From positions 1-24,263 of the IMG/VR virus record IMGVR_UViG_3300037010_000555: a stretch of 24,263 nt of DNA. One strand, 5' to 3'. This document shows, in pieces, positions 22,129-24,263 of this stretch; the stretch's first letter is position 1, and each line of letters starts with the position of its first letter. The notes beneath the pieces were generated by a model. That model was not told where the DNA came from, made no database searches, and saw nothing but the letters and a program-made list of their open reading frames with translations. The stretch is from a virus. The position numbers were made by a program, and so were the translations under genes.

Positions 22129-23613
22129 ATGAAAATTTTTGGATTCGAACTAGGTAAAAGTGTTGAGACACAGTCACCGTCGCCAGTCATCCCAAATGAT
22201 GTTGATATCACTGTATCAAGTCATTATGGTGTGCAGAGTCTTACATTTGCCACAAATACAAAATCAGATTCTCATAAAACAGTAATTGTACAAAACAGAG
22301 AATTAGCAAATCAACCAGAAGTAGATTATGCTGTTGATGAAATCGTCAATGAAATGGTTGATTCAAGTATTGATGTTCCATTTGAAATATCATTTATTGA
22401 TAATACAGACAATGAATTATCAAAAAAGGTAAGGGATAGTATCACTGATAGTTTTAGAAGAGTCAGTATTCTATATTCAGCAAATATTGTTGAAGACTTA
22501 TACAAGTGGTATGTTGATGGTTCATCTGCAAAATTCATTCGTCTATCTGAAGACGGTAAATCTATTCAGGCACTAGAAGAAATTGATCCATGGTTAATTG
22601 AAAAAATTACACCGGCAAAAACGGCAAGAACAGAATATGGTGTTACTACATTAGTAAAAGAAGAACCATATTATGTATATTCACAACCAAATATGACTGA
22701 AGAAAAATCACAAATACGATCTGCTGGTCAAAATAAAATAAAATTAGCATACGATTCTGTTATATTTGTCGATTCTGGAAAATATGATGAATATAACATT
22801 CCAGTTTCTTATATTAGAGCTGCAATGAAACCAATTAATGATATGTTAACACTAGAAAATGCTGGTGTTATTTATCGTATGACGCGTGCACCAGAAAAAC
22901 GGGCATTCTATGTTGATACTGGTCAATTACCAACTCAGAAAGCCGAAGAATATATTAAGGCATTGATGAATCGGTTTAAAACCAAAATTGATTATGATTC
23001 TAAAACTGGTGAAATCAAAACAGCGAATCGTAATTTAGTTGCAGCAACAGAAGATTATTGGATGCCACGACGTGGTGGTTCTAATGCAACAGAAATACAA
23101 ACAATCTCAGAAACAAGTAATCAACTAAATACACTTGTTGACGAATTGGACTATTTCAAGAAAAAGGCATATAGAGCATTAAAAATACCAACATCAAGAA
23201 TTAATGACAATCCAACATTTAACTTGGGTACCAGTGGTAATATTACCAGGGAAGAAGTTAAATTTTCAATGTATATTGATAGATTACAACGACTATATAC
23301 TAATGGATTATATCATCTACTTATGGTAGATTTAATGATTACTGGTATAATGTCAAAAGAAGAATTCATTAAAATCAAAGATTTGATTAAAATCAGTATG
23401 ATTAATAATGACTTCTTTAGTGAAACCAAAAAATTTGAAGTATTAACAAATAAGGTTTCATTAATATCATCAATGGAACAATTTGTTGGCACATATTTTT
23501 CACAACAATATGTTCTAAAAGAAGTATTGGGTATGACAGATGAAGAAATTGATTTAATGTTAGAGGAAATAAAAAATCCACTAATTAAAAAATCAGTTGA
23601 ATCATCGTCATAA
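22129..23613 (+). CDS. 20: Portal protein gp20
   Basis: Encodes 494 residues (T4 gp20 is 524). Portal-family signatures include QPEVDYAVDEIVNEMVD at about 64-80, the segment AAMKPINDMLTLENAGVIYR, then RAPEKRAFYVDTGQLPTQKA, EEYIKALMNRFKTKIDYDSK, and EDYWMPRRGG; later NFLGT-like FNLGTSGNITREEVKFSMYI. These are the best conserved stretches of T4-type portals. It forms the dodecameric ring at the head vertex through which gp17 pumps DNA and onto which the gp13/14 neck assembles. The weak ribosome binding site (GAGAA at 22115-22119) and late promoter precede it. Confidence 0.93.
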   Translation: MKIFGFELGKSVETQSPSPVIPNDVDITVSSHYGVQSLTFATNTKSDSHKTVIVQNRELANQPEVDYAVDEIVNEMVDSSIDVPFEISFIDNTDNELSKKVRDSITDSFRRVSILYSANIVEDLYKWYVDGSSAKFIRLSEDGKSIQALEEIDPWLIEKITPAKTARTEYGVTTLVKEEPYYVYSQPNMTEEKSQIRSAGQNKIKLAYDSVIFVDSGKYDEYNIPVSYIRAAMKPINDMLTLENAGVIYRMTRAPEKRAFYVDTGQLPTQKAEEYIKALMNRFKTKIDYDSKTGEIKTANRNLVAATEDYWMPRRGGSNATEIQTISETSNQLNTLVDELDYFKKKAYRALKIPTSRINDNPTFNLGTSGNITREEVKFSMYIDRLQRLYTNGLYHLLMVDLMITGIMSKEEFIKIKDLIKISMINNDFFSETKKFEVLTNKVSLISSMEQFVGTYFSQQYVLKEVLGMTDEEIDLMLEEIKNPLIKKSVESSS

Positions 23614-23615
23614 CA

Positions 23616-23623
23616 TATAAATA
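23616..23623 (+). promoter_or_regulatory. T4-type late promoter, exact TATAAATA
   Basis: An exact core copy begins 3 bases after the gp20 stop and ends 38 bases before the start of the gp67-like gene (23662). Spacing agrees with the other copies. Confidence 0.65.
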
Positions 23624-23661
23624 TAGTTGATTAATAAATCTCATAATTAGGAGTATTAAAA

Positions 23662-23940
23662 ATGAGCGTAAGAGAAGAAGTACTTTCTGAATTAGAAACA
23701 AAATTAGAATCATTGGCTGATATGTTTGGCAAATATATGACCAGTGTTGTTTCTGAAAAGTCTATTAAAATGGAAGACGATAAAGAAAAGGACGACGAAA
23801 AAGAAGTCGATGATGACGATACCTGTACCGAAGACGACAAAGAAGATGATTCAACAGATGATGATGTTTCTGATGAAGACAACAAAGAAAATCAAAAGAT
23901 GATTGATGAAGAAAAACCTAAAAAATCAAAAAATAAATAA
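23662..23940 (+). CDS. 67: Acidic prohead core protein, gp67-like
   Basis: Encodes 92 residues. An N-terminal helix (REEVLSELETKLESLADMFG) is followed by about 40 residues made largely of D and E (DDKEKDDEKEVDDDDTCTED) and a short basic end (KPKKSKNK). T4 gp67 is a similarly small, very acidic internal scaffold protein encoded between genes 20 and 68, later cleaved by gp21. Position and composition are the basis; low-complexity sequence makes true homology hard to judge. TAGGAG at 23648-23653 is a strong ribosome binding site. A shadow frame on the other strand is explained by the repeated GAN codons. Confidence 0.7.
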   Translation: MSVREEVLSELETKLESLADMFGKYMTSVVSEKSIKMEDDKEKDDEKEVDDDDTCTEDDKEDDSTDDDVSDEDNKENQKMIDEEKPKKSKNK

Positions 23941-23972
23941 CATTAACAAAATGTTATATTAAGGGGTTGTTA

Positions 23973-24203
23973 ATGGTACGTAAGATTAGATTTAAGGCAT
24001 CTGGTACTCGCAAGATTGCGAGAACTCATCGACGAGTTCTTGAGTCTGGTCGCAGTATGATTAAAAATGCCCTAGATAAATTGATTGAACGTAAATATTC
24101 ATATAAAAGTAATATTACAGAACGTCATAATCAAATAAAAGAAACACTGGGTATTATTGCAATGAAAAAGGCAATTGCTCGTAAATATGTTTCCTGTATG
24201 TAG
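23973..24203 (+). CDS. 68: Basic prohead core protein, gp68-like
   Basis: Encodes 76 residues from ATG 23973, chosen over the in-frame TTG at 23967 because AAGGGG (23961-23966) is six bases from the ATG. The protein is basic and helical (VRKIRFKASGTRKIARTHRR, then ERHNQIKETLGIIAMKKAIA). T4 gp68 is a small basic prohead core protein located between gp67 and gp21, which is exactly this place. An acidic partner (gp67-like) followed by a basic one suggests charge-based scaffold packing. Two overlapping hairpins lie 34-70 bases inside the gene. The stop is followed 10 bases later by the gp21-like start. Confidence 0.6.
   Translation: MVRKIRFKASGTRKIARTHRRVLESGRSMIKNALDKLIERKYSYKSNITERHNQIKETLGIIAMKKAIARKYVSCM
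24007..24042 (+). repeat. Two overlapping, mutually exclusive hairpins in the gp68-like gene
   Basis: CTCGCA (24007-24012) pairs with TGCGAG (24017-24022) around AGAT. CGAGAACTC (24019-24027) pairs with GAGTTCTTG (24034-24042) around ATCGAC, including one G-U pair. Bases 24019-24022 are needed by both stems, so only one full stem can form at a time. The first begins 34 bases after the start codon at 23973. Confidence 0.7.
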
Positions 24204-24213
24204 AGGTTACCAA

Positions 24214-24263
24214 ATGATATTAATTGAAACGGTAAACAATACGGAACTATTGGTTGAAAATAC
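24214..24263 (+). CDS. 21: Probable prohead protease gp21, N-terminal fragment
   Basis: The reading frame starts at ATG 24214 behind GAGGT (24204-24207 region) and runs off the window after 16 codons: MILIETVNNTELLVEN. The LLIET-type opening is usual for T4-type gp21 prohead proteases, and the position after gp68-like and gp20 agrees with T4 order. gp21 would cleave the scaffold proteins encoded just upstream. No catalytic residue is visible in so short a piece. Confidence 0.55.
   Translation, partial: MILIETVNNTELLVEN

Noticed and set aside
23631-23885. Minus-strand serine-rich frame opposite the gp67-like gene
   Set aside because: It is the complement of the Asp/Glu codon run; no start signal supports it.

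Overview
The window is a compact late-gene block of a distant T4-type contractile-tailed phage (Caudoviricetes, myovirus morphology). All convincing genes are on the + strand. Base composition is strongly AT-rich, most genes are separated by only a few bases or overlap at TAATG-type junctions, and product after product matches T4 virion proteins in sequence pattern and order. The spanin pair (Rz plus an embedded Rz1 lipoprotein) implies a Gram-negative host. No integrase, tRNA, IS element or CRISPR array is visible.

Layout. Bases 1-1000 carry the 3' end of a tail fibre gene (its start lies outside the window) and a small fibre-associated protein. Bases 1065-3901 form a lysis module: a membrane protein with an HEXXH zinc-protease motif, a coiled-coil plus TM XhlA-like protein, a single-pass membrane protein, a holin-like protein, a lysozyme/transglycosylase-type endolysin, i-spanin, an o-spanin nested in another frame, and a 38-codon membrane peptide. 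Bases 3952-11623 form the tail hub module: gp26 with a gp51-like -1 frame extension, a 923-residue tape-measure-like protein carrying an M15 peptidase domain, gp48/54-like, gp53-like, gp27-like and gp5-like spike. An orphan gene (11646-12125) and a 469-bp structured non-coding stretch follow. Bases 12595-17558 form the spike tip and wedge module: PAAR, gp25, gp6, gp7-like, gp8. After a 63-codon orphan and a large hairpin come the neck and packaging genes gp13, gp14, gp15, gp16, gp17 (17901-22081). The portal gp20, two small prohead-core-like genes (gp67, gp68 positions) and the first 16 codons of what is probably the gp21 prohead protease close the window.

Regulation visible in the sequence: three exact copies of the T4 late promoter core TATAAATA, each 31-38 bases upstream of a start codon (tape measure, gp20, gp67-like), and two 7/8 copies at similar distance upstream of gp26 and PAAR. 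A clear intrinsic terminator (4827-4850) sits between gp51 and the promoter of the tape measure gene.

Most interesting: a canonical slippery heptamer TTTTTTC at the end of gp26 that would fuse it to a gp51-like segment lacking its own ribosome binding site, directly upstream of the tape measure gene. This is the place and architecture of the G/GT tail-assembly chaperones of other long-tailed phages. Also notable are the move of the virion peptidoglycan hydrolase from gp5 (no lysozyme domain here) to the tape measure (M15 domain), strong hairpins about 31-35 bases after the start codons of three genes, and the structured 12126-12594 region. Gene calls rest on reading motifs by eye; no database search was run.
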